Assembly (NCBI GenBank): GCA_002747875.1
Contig: PDQT01000299.1
Coordinates: forward strand, 1-37,830
DNA from: a bacterium DOLZORAL124_64_63
Lineage (GTDB): Bacteria; Krumholzibacteriota; Krumholzibacteriia; LZORAL124-64-63
Length of the DNA: 37,830 nucleotides
Direction: 5' to 3'
The translations under genes and the position numbers were made by a program. Below the pieces are notes generated by a model. That model was not told the DNA's origin, searched no databases, and saw only the letters and a list, made by a program, of their open reading frames with translations. Positions 24,379 to 33,511 of the stretch are shown here, one piece after another; position 1 is the stretch's first letter; each line of letters opens with the position of its first letter.

Positions 24379-24548
24379 GATGATCTCCTGACGGGGTGGG
24401 ACCCGGTTTTTTTGAAGAAGCGAATCCGGGCCGCTTTCGCCGCCACGGGGTTAGGTAGAGGTGAAGGGTATTCTGGCCACCGGTGCCCGGAAAATCCAGA
24501 CCGAAGTTTCCCTCCGGGCACTCCGCCAGGGCTTTCACCAGGCCGCCC

Positions 24549-24578
24549 TTGACACTCCAGGGGCGCTACCGGTAGCTT
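24549..24578 (+). promoter_or_regulatory. Sigma-70-type promoter of the peptide transporter
   Basis: TTGACA at 24549 and TAGCTT at 24573 are separated by 18 bases, about 50 bases before the transporter GTG. The same TTGACA...TAGCTTG pair recurs upstream of rfaE1 with a 17-base spacer, which strengthens both calls. Confidence 0.55.
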
Positions 24579-24629
24579 GCTTCAGATCTCTAGCCCGCCC
24601 AAAATTCTTGCCGACCATGGGAGCGCACC

Positions 24630-26000
<1,371 letters not shown>

Positions 26001-26015
26001 CGGGTTCGCGCTTCA

Positions 26016-26044
26016 TTGACAGTCCCGGCACCCGGTGGTAGCTT
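26016..26044 (+). promoter_or_regulatory. Sigma-70-type promoter of rfaE1-rfaE2
   Basis: TTGACA at 26016 and TAGCTT at 26039 are separated by 17 bases, placing the transcript start near 26051 and leaving a leader of about 40 bases. The TTG in the -35 box is what the ORF track took as the rfaE1 start. Confidence 0.65.
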
Positions 26045-26090
26045 GCGCCGGGTCCTTTTCCTTCATTCCCTTCAACCCGAGGGCAGAACA

Positions 26091-27074
26091 TTGAACAACC
26101 GTCCTGATCCCGCCATCATCAACCGCTTCGGGGGCCTGCGTGTGGCCGTCATCGGCGACAGCATGCTGGACCGCTTCCTGTGGGGCAAGGTGGACCGCAT
26201 CAGCCCCGAGGCCCCCGTGCCCGTGGTCAAGCTGGAACGCGAAACGCGCAAGCTGGGCGGCGCCGCCAACGTGGCGGCCAACATCCGGGCCCTGGGGGCG
26301 GAGGTGGTGCTGTTCGGGCTCATCGGCCAGGACGATGCCGGCACCTGGATGGGAGAATTGCTGGCCGAGCGCGGCATCGACGCCGGTGGCCTGGTGCGGA
26401 GCACGGAGCGTCCCACCACCATCAAGACCCGCATCATCGCCCACAACCAGCAGGTGGTGCGCACCGACCGGGAGGACGACGCCCCCGTGGCCGACTCCGA
26501 GGTGGATATCCTGCTGGGCAAGCTGGAGGCCCAGGGACCCTTCGACGGCTACATCCTCAGCGATTACGGCAAGGGCGTCCTGACGGACGGGGCCCTGGCG
26601 CGCTGCGTGGCCGCGGCCCGTGCCGCCGGCAGCCCCGTGGTGGTGGACCCCAAGAAGGGCGACTACAGCCAGTACCGGGGCGTGACCAGCCTGACGCCCA
26701 ATCAGAAGGAAGCGGAGCAGGCCTGCGCCCTGCCCATCACCGACGGCCGGACCCTGAGCCGGGCGGGGGCCCTGCTGCTGGAGCGCACCCAGGCCGCCGC
26801 GGTGCTGATCACGCGGGGCGAGCACGGCATGGCCCTCTTCGACCGGGACGGTAGCGAGCAGCACCTGCCCACCGAGGCCAGCCACGTCTTCGATGTGACC
26901 GGGGCGGGGGACACGGTCATTGCCGTCTACACCACCGCCCTTGCCGCCGGTGCCGATTTCCGCACCGCCGCCGGCCTGGCCAACCACGCCGCCGGGGTGG
27001 CGGTGCGGGAGCTGGGCACCGTGGCGGTGACGGCGGACCAGTTGCGCGCCGCCCTGGGTGAAGGGGAGCGCTGA
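26091..27074 (+). CDS. rfaE1: D-glycero-beta-D-manno-heptose-7-phosphate kinase
   Basis: PfkB-type sugar kinase that phosphorylates heptose 7-phosphate at C1 on the route to ADP-heptose for the LPS inner core. TTG 26091 (GAGGG seven bases upstream) gives 327 residues. Motifs are VAVIGDSMLDRFLWGKVDRISPEAPVPVV, the PfkB signature LGGAANVAANIRALGAEV, ILSDYGKGVLT, and the C-terminal DVTGAGDTVIA with the catalytic Asp. In E. coli this is the N-terminal half of HldE; here the two activities are separate genes that overlap by one base. Confidence 0.92.
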   Translation: MNNRPDPAIINRFGGLRVAVIGDSMLDRFLWGKVDRISPEAPVPVVKLERETRKLGGAANVAANIRALGAEVVLFGLIGQDDAGTWMGELLAERGIDAGGLVRSTERPTTIKTRIIAHNQQVVRTDREDDAPVADSEVDILLGKLEAQGPFDGYILSDYGKGVLTDGALARCVAAARAAGSPVVVDPKKGDYSQYRGVTSLTPNQKEAEQACALPITDGRTLSRAGALLLERTQAAAVLITRGEHGMALFDRDGSEQHLPTEASHVFDVTGAGDTVIAVYTTALAAGADFRTAAGLANHAAGVAVRELGTVAVTADQLRAALGEGER

Positions 27075-27562
27075 TGGCCACCTACGATACGGGCATCGTT
27101 TTGTCGCGTAGCGAATTATCCGCCTGGTCGCAGAAAGTGCATGAGGCCGGTCGGCGCATCGCTTTCACCAACGGCTGCTTCGATCTGGTCCACAGCGGCC
27201 ACCTGGCCAGCCTGCGCCAGGCGGCCGATGGGGCCGACGAACTGGTCGTCGCCCTCAACAGCGACGCCTCCGTCACCCGGCTCAAGGGGGCGGGGCGTCC
27301 CATTCTGCCTCAAGAGGATCGGGCCGCCCTCATTGCCGCCTTGCGGCCTGTTTCCGCGGTCACCATATTTGATGAGCCGACACCGCTGGAGTGCATTCTC
27401 CGGATTCGGCCGGACGTGCTCGTCAAGGGGTCCGAGTACAGGGAAGAGGACATCGTGGGCGCTCCCGAGGTGAAAAGCTGGGGTGGCCGCGTCCTCCGTG
27501 TGCCGATGGTGCCTGGTTGGTCGACCTCCCAAATCATCGCCGCGATCCGCAACCTGCAGTGA
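27074..27562 (+). CDS. rfaE2: D-glycero-beta-D-manno-heptose 1-phosphate adenylyltransferase
   Basis: Transfers AMP from ATP to heptose 1-phosphate, making ADP-heptose. The 162 residues have the nucleotidyltransferase motif FTNGCFDLVHSGHLASLRQA (HxGH), LNSDASVTRLKGAGRP, DVLVKGSEYREEDIVGAPEV and a C-terminal STSQIIAAI motif. ATG 27074 overlaps the rfaE1 stop (TGATG). With rfaE1 it replaces a fused HldE and implies that the organism makes heptose-containing LPS or another heptosylated glycan. Confidence 0.93.
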   Translation: MATYDTGIVLSRSELSAWSQKVHEAGRRIAFTNGCFDLVHSGHLASLRQAADGADELVVALNSDASVTRLKGAGRPILPQEDRAALIAALRPVSAVTIFDEPTPLECILRIRPDVLVKGSEYREEDIVGAPEVKSWGGRVLRVPMVPGWSTSQIIAAIRNLQ

Positions 27563-27607
27563 TCGCGGTAATCGGCGGCCCTTAGCCAGTGGCCGCAAGG
27601 AGCGATA

Positions 27608-28924
27608 ATGAGCAGGATCAAGGTTATTATCTTGGGCGCGGCCGGGCGCGACTTCCACAACTTCAACTGTGTTTACAGAAACAACGAGGCCTACGAAGTC
27701 GTCGCCTTTACCGCCACCCAGATTCCCGACATCGATGGCCGCAAGTACCCCGCCGAGCTGGCGGGCGATCTTTACCCCGGCGGCATCCCCATCGAGGACG
27801 AGAGCAACATCGTCGAGCTGATCGCCAAGCACAACGCCGATCTGTGCGTCATGAGCTACAGCGACCGCAGCTACGAGCAGGTCATGAGCCTGGCCAGCGT
27901 GTGCAACGCCGCCGGCGCCGACTTCGCCATGCTGGGCGAGCGCGAGACCCAGCTCAAGAGCACCAAGCCCGTCATCAGCGTGGGCGCGGTGCGCACCGGT
28001 TGCGGCAAGAGCCAGACCAGCCGCCGCATCTGCGAGATCCTGCGCGCCGCCGGCAAGAAGGTCGTGGCCGTGCGTCATCCCATGCCCTACGGCGACCTGG
28101 TGGCCCAGCGGGTCCAGCGCTTCGCCGAGTACGAGGATCTGGCCAAGCACAAGTGCACCATTGAGGAGATGGAGGAGTACGAGCCCCACGTCATGGCCGG
28201 TGGCGTCATCTACGCCGGTGTGGATTACGAGGCCATCCTGCGCGAGGCCGAGAAGGAAGCCGACATCATCCTCTGGGACGGCGGCAACAACGACACCCCC
28301 TTCTACAAGCCCGACCTGCACATCGTCGTGGCCGATCCGCACCGCCCGGGCCACGAGAAGGCCTACTTCCCCAGCGAGACCAACGTGCGCCTGGCTGACG
28401 CGGTGATCATCAACAAGGTCGTCGAGGCCGAGTTCGAGAACATCGAAGCCGTGCGGGAGAACGTGCGCGGCATCAACCCCAACGCGGTGATCATCGACGG
28501 GGCCAGCCCCCTGACGGTGGAAGGCGACGTGGACCTGCGCGGCAAGAAGGTGCTGGTCGTGGAAGACGGGCCGACCCTGACCCACGGCGAGATGACCTAC
28601 GGGGCCGGCGTGGTGGCCGCCCTGCGCCAGGGTGCCGAGGAACTGGTGGATCCGCGGCCCTGGGCCGTGGGCCGTCTGGCCGAGACCTTCGAGCTCTATC
28701 CCGAGATCGGGACCCTGCTGCCGGCCATGGGCTATGGCGATGAGCAGGTGGCCGACCTGGAGAAGACCATCAACGCCGTCGAGTGCGACGCCGTGGTGAT
28801 CGGCACGCCCATCGATCTGAACCGGATCGTGAAGATCGACAAGCCCACCGTGCGTGTGAAGTACGAACTCCAGGAAATCGGTTCGCCGAACCTGGAGGAA
28901 TTGCTGGCCAGGTTCCTGGACTAG
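27608..28924 (+). CDS. Cyclic 2,3-diphosphoglycerate synthetase-like P-loop protein
   Basis: The 438 residues resemble the COG2403 group, which includes archaeal cyclic 2,3-diphosphoglycerate synthetase and many bacterial proteins listed only as GTPases. A Rossmann-like N-terminal domain (VIILGAAGRDFHNFN, then VVAFTATQIPDIDGRKYP) is followed by a P-loop domain (GAVRTGCGKSQTSRR near 127-140), VAVRHPMPYGDL and ILWDGGNNDTPFYKPDLHIVVADPHRPGHE. In thermophilic methanogens the enzyme cyclises 2,3-diphosphoglycerate with ATP; whether the bacterial protein does so is unproven. ATG 27608 has AAGGAG upstream. It lies 45 bases after rfaE2 and before sucC, with a stem-loop after it. Confidence 0.8.
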   Translation: MSRIKVIILGAAGRDFHNFNCVYRNNEAYEVVAFTATQIPDIDGRKYPAELAGDLYPGGIPIEDESNIVELIAKHNADLCVMSYSDRSYEQVMSLASVCNAAGADFAMLGERETQLKSTKPVISVGAVRTGCGKSQTSRRICEILRAAGKKVVAVRHPMPYGDLVAQRVQRFAEYEDLAKHKCTIEEMEEYEPHVMAGGVIYAGVDYEAILREAEKEADIILWDGGNNDTPFYKPDLHIVVADPHRPGHEKAYFPSETNVRLADAVIINKVVEAEFENIEAVRENVRGINPNAVIIDGASPLTVEGDVDLRGKKVLVVEDGPTLTHGEMTYGAGVVAALRQGAEELVDPRPWAVGRLAETFELYPEIGTLLPAMGYGDEQVADLEKTINAVECDAVVIGTPIDLNRIVKIDKPTVRVKYELQEIGSPNLEELLARFLD

Positions 28925-28941
28925 CGATATTGTGCCGATAA

Positions 28942-28970
28942 GGTCGGCCGGTCATGAGGACCGGCCGACC
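28942..28970 (+). terminator. Stem-loop after the cDPG synthetase-like gene
   Basis: A perfect 12-bp stem (GGTCGGCCGGTC with GACCGGCCGACC) closes an ATGAG loop, 17 bases after the stop codon and 32 bases before sucC. There is no T-run. It is either a weak terminator or a leader structure of sucC; it resembles the stem-loop before ndk. Confidence 0.55.
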
Positions 28971-29002
28971 ACCTTCATTGTTCAATTCCGGGGAGGATTT
29001 GC

Positions 29003-30145
29003 GTGAATATTCACGAGTATCAGGCCAAGGAGATCTTCGCGAACTTCGGCCTGCCCGTGCCCGGCGGCACGGCCGTCCAGACCGTCGACGCCGCCGTGGC
29101 GGAAGCGGAAAAGTATGGGCTGCCCGTCATGGTCAAGTCCCAGGTTCTGACCGGCGGCCGCGGCAAGGCCGGCGGCATCAAGTTCTGCGCCACCATCGAT
29201 GACGTGCGCGCCAACGCCGAAAAGGTCCTGGGCATGGACATCAAGGGCCATAGGGTCAACACGGTGCTCATCACGCCCGCGGTGGACATCGCCAGCGAGT
29301 ACTACATCGGCATGCTCATCGACCGCAACACCAAGCGGGTGCTGCTCATGGCCAGCGCCGAAGGCGGCGTCGAAATCGAGCAGGTGGCCAAGGACACCCC
29401 GGAACTCATCTTCAAGCACGCCATCGACCCGCGCTACGGCCTGATGGATCACGAGGCCATGGAGATGGGCATGCGCCTGTGCCCGGACGACATCAAGAAA
29501 GCCCGCCAGTTGGCCGCCGCCATGCAGAAGCTGTATCAGGCCTTCATGCACGCGGATGCCAGCCTGGCCGAGATCAACCCCTTCATCTTCACCACCGACG
29601 GCGAGGGCCAGGCCATCGACGCCAAGGTGAATCTGGACGACAACGCCATCTTCCGCCACGCGAATTGGGAAGGTATGCGCGATCTGGAGGCCGAGGACCC
29701 CAGCGAGCGCGAGGCCCGCGAAGCCGGTCTGAGCTTCGTGAAGCTGAGCGGCAACGTGGGCTGCCTGGTCAACGGCGCCGGTCTGGCCATGGCCACCATG
29801 GACCTGGTCAAGTACTACGGTGGCCAGCCGGCCAACTTCCTGGACATCGGCGGCAGCTCCAACCCGGAGAAGGTCGTCAACGCCCTGAAAATCATTCTTT
29901 CCGACGAGGAAGTGAAGGTCATCCTCTTCAATATCTTCGGCGGCATCACCCGCTGCGACGACGTGGCCAAGGGGATCATCGAAGCCACCAAGCAGATGGA
30001 TATCGACGTGCCCATCGTGGTGCGTCTGACCGGGACCAACGAGGAGGAGGGCCGCGCGCTGCTGGCCGCCACCGACCTGCACCCGGCCGCCACCATGGAC
30101 GAAGCCGTCAAGAAGGCCATCGAACTGGGTCACGTTGCCGATTAG
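29003..30145 (+). CDS. sucC: Succinyl-CoA synthetase beta subunit
   Basis: ATP-grasp subunit of the TCA-cycle enzyme that interconverts succinyl-CoA and succinate with ATP or GTP formation. The 380 residues match the family: MNIHEYQAKEIFANFGLPVP, VMVKSQVLTGGRGKAGGIKFC, ASLAEINPF, LSGNVGCLVNGAGLAMATMD and LFNIFGGITRCDDVAKGI. GTG 29003 has GGGGAGG nine bases upstream. sucD follows after 70 bases. No adjacent 2-oxoglutarate dehydrogenase genes are seen. Confidence 0.97.
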   Translation: MNIHEYQAKEIFANFGLPVPGGTAVQTVDAAVAEAEKYGLPVMVKSQVLTGGRGKAGGIKFCATIDDVRANAEKVLGMDIKGHRVNTVLITPAVDIASEYYIGMLIDRNTKRVLLMASAEGGVEIEQVAKDTPELIFKHAIDPRYGLMDHEAMEMGMRLCPDDIKKARQLAAAMQKLYQAFMHADASLAEINPFIFTTDGEGQAIDAKVNLDDNAIFRHANWEGMRDLEAEDPSEREAREAGLSFVKLSGNVGCLVNGAGLAMATMDLVKYYGGQPANFLDIGGSSNPEKVVNALKIILSDEEVKVILFNIFGGITRCDDVAKGIIEATKQMDIDVPIVVRLTGTNEEEGRALLAATDLHPAATMDEAVKKAIELGHVAD

Positions 30146-30215
30146 GCTTGGCCGGTTCCCGGTCTTGAAGAATTTTACGGCGTCCGAGGGCGCCTTGAAG
30201 AGGAGTTAGATCAAC

Positions 30216-31091
30216 ATGGCAATTTTTGTCGACGACAATACCAAGGTTGTCGTGCAGGGAATCACCGGCCGTGACGGCGGTTTCCACTCGAGCCAGATGC
30301 TGGCGTACGGAACCAAGATCCTGGCCGGCGTCACCCCGGGTCGCGGTGGCCAGATGTTTGAAGACAAGGTTCCCGTCTACAACACCGTGAAGGAGGCCGT
30401 CCAGGAGCACGGCGTGAACACGTCCGTCATCTTCGTGCCGCCTTTCGGCGCCGCCGGCGCCATCTGCGAGGCCGCCGACGCGGGCTGCAAGCTCATCGTC
30501 TGCATCACCGAAGGCGTGCCCACCTGCGACATGGTCCGGGTCATGCCCTATCTGGAAGAGCGCGGCGTGCGCCTCATCGGTCCCAACTGCCCCGGCCTGC
30601 TGGCTCCGGGCATCGCCAAGCTGGGCATCCTGCCCGACAGCATCGTCAAAGAGGGCAACGTGGGCCTGGTCAGCCGCTCCGGCACCCTGACCTACGAGGT
30701 GGTCTACCAGCTTTCCGCCGCCGGCCTGGGGCAGACCACCTGCCTGGGCATCGGTGGGGATCCGGTCATCGGGACCACGTTCATGGATGCCATCAAGGCC
30801 TTCAACGATGATCCCAAGACCGAGGCCTTCGTCATGATCGGCGAGATCGGCGGGGACGCCGAGGAACAGGCCGCGGCCTGGCTCAAGGAGAACTGCAACA
30901 AGCCCGTGGTCAGCTTCATCGCCGGCCAGACGGCGCCTCCGGGCAAGCGCATGGGCCATGCCGGCGCCATCGTTTCCGGCGGCACCGGCACGGCGGCCGA
31001 GAAGAAGGCCGCCCTGGGCGAGGCCGGTATCCCGGTGGCGGACCGCCCCAAGGATATCGTGCCCTTGCTGCAGGAAATCTGGAACAAATAG
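30216..31091 (+). CDS. sucD: Succinyl-CoA synthetase alpha subunit
   Basis: CoA-binding and phospho-histidine subunit partnering SucC. The 291 residues include [19 protein letters not shown], the CoA-ligase stretch [41 protein letters not shown] and the active-site histidine in [20 protein letters not shown] 30216 is preceded by GAGGAG. A stem-loop stands between it and ndk. Confidence 0.97.
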   Translation: MAIFVDDNTKVVVQGITGRDGGFHSSQMLAYGTKILAGVTPGRGGQMFEDKVPVYNTVKEAVQEHGVNTSVIFVPPFGAAGAICEAADAGCKLIVCITEGVPTCDMVRVMPYLEERGVRLIGPNCPGLLAPGIAKLGILPDSIVKEGNVGLVSRSGTLTYEVVYQLSAAGLGQTTCLGIGGDPVIGTTFMDAIKAFNDDPKTEAFVMIGEIGGDAEEQAAAWLKENCNKPVVSFIAGQTAPPGKRMGHAGAIVSGGTGTAAEKKAALGEAGIPVADRPKDIVPLLQEIWNK

Positions 31092-31127
31092 GCGTTTGCT
31101 ACTATATTGCGCGCCGTGAAGCTGATA

Positions 31128-31157
31128 GGTCGGCCCGGTCCCTGGATCGGGCCGATC
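31128..31157 (+). terminator. Stem-loop between sucD and ndk
   Basis: A 13-bp stem (GGTCGGCCCGGTC with GGTCGGGCC-type complement GATCGGGCCGATC, two G-T pairs) closes a CCTG loop, 36 bases after sucD. There is no T-run. A TATATT box at 31103 just upstream could be a -10 element, in which case the structure would lie in the ndk leader instead. Confidence 0.5.
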
Positions 31158-31213
31158 GTTGAAAATGCGCGCCGGTATTTTGTTAAGGCGCCAATCCGAA
31201 AGAAGACAAGGAT

Positions 31214-31618
31214 ATGCAGAAGACTTACTTCATGATCAAGCCCGAGATCGTGGCCGCCGGCGAGCAGAAGATCGGGGCCATCCTGGCCATCGTCAACCGG
31301 GCGGGGTTCCGCATCACCGGCCTGGAGATGCGCCGGTTGGACCGTGCTCTGGTGGAGGATTTCTACGGTGAGCACAAGGAGCGCCCCTTCTTCGGCGAGC
31401 TTTGCGACTACATCACCGGCGGTCCCATCGTGGCCATCCGCCTGGAGCGGGAGAATGCCGTGGCGGCCCTGCGTGAACTGATCGGCGCCACCAACCCCGA
31501 GGAAGCCGCCGTCGGCACCATCCGTGATCTGTTCGGCACCAGCCTGAGCAACAACGCGGTCCACGCCTCGGCCAACCCCGAAGACGCCGCCCGCGAACTG
31601 GGCCTGATCTTCGGTTAA
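31214..31618 (+). CDS. ndk: Nucleoside diphosphate kinase
   Basis: Balances nucleoside triphosphate pools by transferring phosphate through a histidine intermediate. The 134 residues have the N-terminal TYFMIKPEIV motif and the active-site region SLSNNAVHASANPEDAARE with His117. The usual N(V/I)(I/V)HGSD is varied to NNAVHASA, which is within family limits. A similar protein in most bacteria is about 140 residues. ATG 31214 is preceded by AAGG. Placement after sucCD is common and functionally sensible because SucCD makes ATP or GTP. Confidence 0.93.
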   Translation: MQKTYFMIKPEIVAAGEQKIGAILAIVNRAGFRITGLEMRRLDRALVEDFYGEHKERPFFGELCDYITGGPIVAIRLERENAVAALRELIGATNPEEAAVGTIRDLFGTSLSNNAVHASANPEDAARELGLIFG

Positions 31619-31655
31619 CTGGTTTGCTCGCATAACCCGGGAGTCCGCTGCGTGC

Positions 31656-31684
31656 TTGACAGGGGGCTTCCCACTGATTAAGGT
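31656..31684 (+). promoter_or_regulatory. Sigma-70-type promoter of the DUF177-rpmF-plsX cluster
   Basis: TTGACA at 31656 and TAAGGT at 31679 are separated by 17 bases, 11 bases before the DUF177 ATG. The predicted start leaves a leader of only about 5 bases. TAAGGT could instead serve as a ribosome site (AAGG), so the -10 assignment is not certain. Confidence 0.55.
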
Positions 31685-31695
31685 GTGGCGCTTGC

Positions 31696-32184
31696 ATGAA
31701 ACTGGATATCGACAGGATTGAGCACGGTCGGTCCGAACTGCCCATTGCCGGCACCCTGCAGCTGGGCATGGGAGAGGACCACCCCGCCGAGGCCGCCATC
31801 AGCGGAAATCTGGTGGTGGATAACCTGGAAAACCGGTTTCTTGTGAACGGTGACCTGAAGGCCACGGGGTCGGTGCCCTGCGCCCGCTGTCTCAAGGAAT
31901 TCATGTTCGCCTGGGATGTCCCCGTCGAGGTCATGATTCTGCGGAATCTGGACAGCGACGAGGGCGAGGGCGACTCTCTGGTTCTGCATCAGAGCCGGGG
32001 CGAGGTGGACCTGCGCCAGGCGCTCACCGAGTGCGCGGTGCTGGCCTACCCCATCACCGCTGTCTGTCGGGAAGACTGCAAGGGGCTGTGTCCCCATTGC
32101 GGCGTCGACCGTAACAAGCAATCCTGTGATTGTGAACAAGAGGACTACGATCCCCGCTGGGCGGGGCTGGATGCCCTGGACTAA
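31696..32184 (+). CDS. yceD: DUF177 / YceD family protein
   Basis: The 162 residues carry the DUF177 pattern: VNGDLKATGSVPCARCLKEF in the middle, and the C-terminal Cys-rich CREDCKGLCPHCGVDRNKQSCDC followed by DPRWAGLDAL. The family is encoded next to rpmF in most bacteria and is linked to 23S rRNA accumulation in plants and E. coli; its exact role is unresolved. The start is ATG 31696. A stem-loop begins at its stop codon. Confidence 0.9.
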   Translation: MKLDIDRIEHGRSELPIAGTLQLGMGEDHPAEAAISGNLVVDNLENRFLVNGDLKATGSVPCARCLKEFMFAWDVPVEVMILRNLDSDEGEGDSLVLHQSRGEVDLRQALTECAVLAYPITAVCREDCKGLCPHCGVDRNKQSCDCEQEDYDPRWAGLDALD

Positions 32185-32206
32185 CATGCTCGGAAGCGAG
32201 CATGTT
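32183..32206 (+). other. Intercistronic stem-loop between DUF177 and rpmF
   Basis: A perfect 10-bp stem (AACATGCTCG with CGAGCATGTT) closes a GAAG loop, and the left arm overlaps the DUF177 stop codon. No T-run follows, so it is not a classical terminator. It may set the mRNA ratio or be a processing or autoregulation site for L32. Confidence 0.6.
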
Positions 32207-32259
32207 GGGAGTGAACAGGGCGCTTCGGCCGCGGGTGTCATGGAAAGAGAGCAAGGATC

Positions 32260-32439
32260 ATGGCTGTTCCCAAGAAAAAAACGTCCCAGTCCAAGAAGAA
32301 CCTGCGCCGCGCCAACTGGAATCTGGCCAAGCCCGATCCCAACAAGTGCCCGCACTGCGGTTCCGCCCGTCTGCCCCATCGCGTCTGCCGCGAGTGTGGC
32401 TACTACGGTGAGCGCGAAGTGATGGTCGTCGAGAGCTAA
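32260..32439 (+). CDS. rpmF: 50S ribosomal protein L32
   Basis: Small ribosomal protein, too short for the ORF track (59 residues). Translation gives MAVPKKKTSQSKKNLRRANW, then a zinc ribbon with Cys pairs CPHC and CREC, ending in REVMVVES. The N-terminus and the four cysteines are typical of L32. ATG 32260 is preceded by GCAAGGA. It sits in its usual place between DUF177 and plsX. Confidence 0.95.
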   Translation: MAVPKKKTSQSKKNLRRANWNLAKPDPNKCPHCGSARLPHRVCRECGYYGEREVMVVES

Positions 32440-32496
32440 GCTCTTTTCGCCTTTATCGACTCTGCGGCACGGCAATTTCGGCAAGGAGGTCGGACA

Positions 32497-33492
32497 GTGA
32501 GCAGCAATGGCAAACCCATGATCGCCCTGGACGCCATGGGCGGGGACCACGGCCCTGCGGCGTTGGTGCCTGGTGCCCTGGACGCCCTGTCGGTCGATTC
32601 GCCTTACGGCATCGCCTTCTACGGGGACGTCGCTGCCATCGAAGCGGAACTGGCCCGGCGCGATGTGTCCGGCCTGACGCTGGACGTGGTGCCCTGCACG
32701 CAGGATATCGCCATGGGGGAAAGCCCCGCCGTGGCCATCCGCAACAAGAAGGACAGCCCCATCGTGCGGGCCATGCTGGACCACAAGGCCGGCAAGGTGC
32801 AGGCCGTGGTTTCGGCCGGTAGCACCGGGGCCATGGTGGCCGGCAGCCTGCTGTTGCTGGGGCGTTTGCCGGGGGTGGACCGCCCGGCCATCGCCACCCT
32901 CATCCCCACCATCAAGGGTGAACTGCTTCTGCTCGATGCCGGGGCCAATACCCAGAGCACCCCTGAACACCTGCTCAGTTTCGCCCGCATGGGCACCGTC
33001 TTCGCCCGGGAGATCCTGGGCGTTGATGAGCCCAGCGTCGGTCAGCTGAATATCGGGGAAGAGCCCAAGAAGGGCACCGAACTGAACGTGGCTACCTACC
33101 AACTGTTGCAGGAATCCGGTCTCAACTTCATCGGCAATGTGGAGGGCAACCAGTTCATGCTGGGGCCTTGCGACGTGGTGGTGACCGACGGCTTCACGGG
33201 CAACAACACTCTGAAGCTGGTGGAAGGGTTCGCCCGTTTCCTGTACACCCTGGCCCGGCGGCCGGACCTCAGCGAGGAGGAAAAAGCCGCCTTCGGACCC
33301 GTGCTGGGTATCCTGCTGCGGGATTTCAGCTACGAGGTATACGGCGGGGCCATGCTGCTGGGCGTGGCCGGCAACAGCATCATCGCCCACGGGCGCAGCA
33401 GCGCTCGGGCCATCACCAGCGCCTTGAAGGTGGCCTGGCGCGAGATTGAACTGGACCTGCCGGCCAAGCTGGCCGCGGCCCACGGTGCGTGA
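32497..33492 (+). CDS. plsX: Phosphate acyltransferase PlsX
   Basis: Makes acyl-phosphate from acyl-ACP for phospholipid synthesis. The 331 residues show family signatures: MIALDAMGGDHGP, VQAVVSAGSTGAMVAGSLLLLGRLPGVDRPAIA, LLDAGANTQSTPEHLLSFARMG, GNVEGNQFMLGPCDVVVTDGFTGNNTLKLVEG and YGGAMLLGVAGNSIIAHGRSS. GTG 32497 lies nine bases after AAGGAGG. fabH, which often follows plsX, is not here; fabD comes next. Confidence 0.96.
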   Translation: MSSNGKPMIALDAMGGDHGPAALVPGALDALSVDSPYGIAFYGDVAAIEAELARRDVSGLTLDVVPCTQDIAMGESPAVAIRNKKDSPIVRAMLDHKAGKVQAVVSAGSTGAMVAGSLLLLGRLPGVDRPAIATLIPTIKGELLLLDAGANTQSTPEHLLSFARMGTVFAREILGVDEPSVGQLNIGEEPKKGTELNVATYQLLQESGLNFIGNVEGNQFMLGPCDVVVTDGFTGNNTLKLVEGFARFLYTLARRPDLSEEEKAAFGPVLGILLRDFSYEVYGGAMLLGVAGNSIIAHGRSSARAITSALKVAWREIELDLPAKLAAAHGA

Positions 33493-33511
33493 ATTCCGAA
33501 AGAAAAGGACC

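Noticed and set aside
24391-24418. Small hairpin followed by seven T in the gap upstream of the peptide transporter
   Set aside because: The stem (GGGT/ACCC) is only 4 bp and no + strand gene ends nearby, so a terminator call is not supported.
24046-24552. + strand frame of 168 codons over the DUF3467 gene
   Set aside because: The - strand frame shows the DUF3467 pattern and a good ribosome site; the + frame shows neither.
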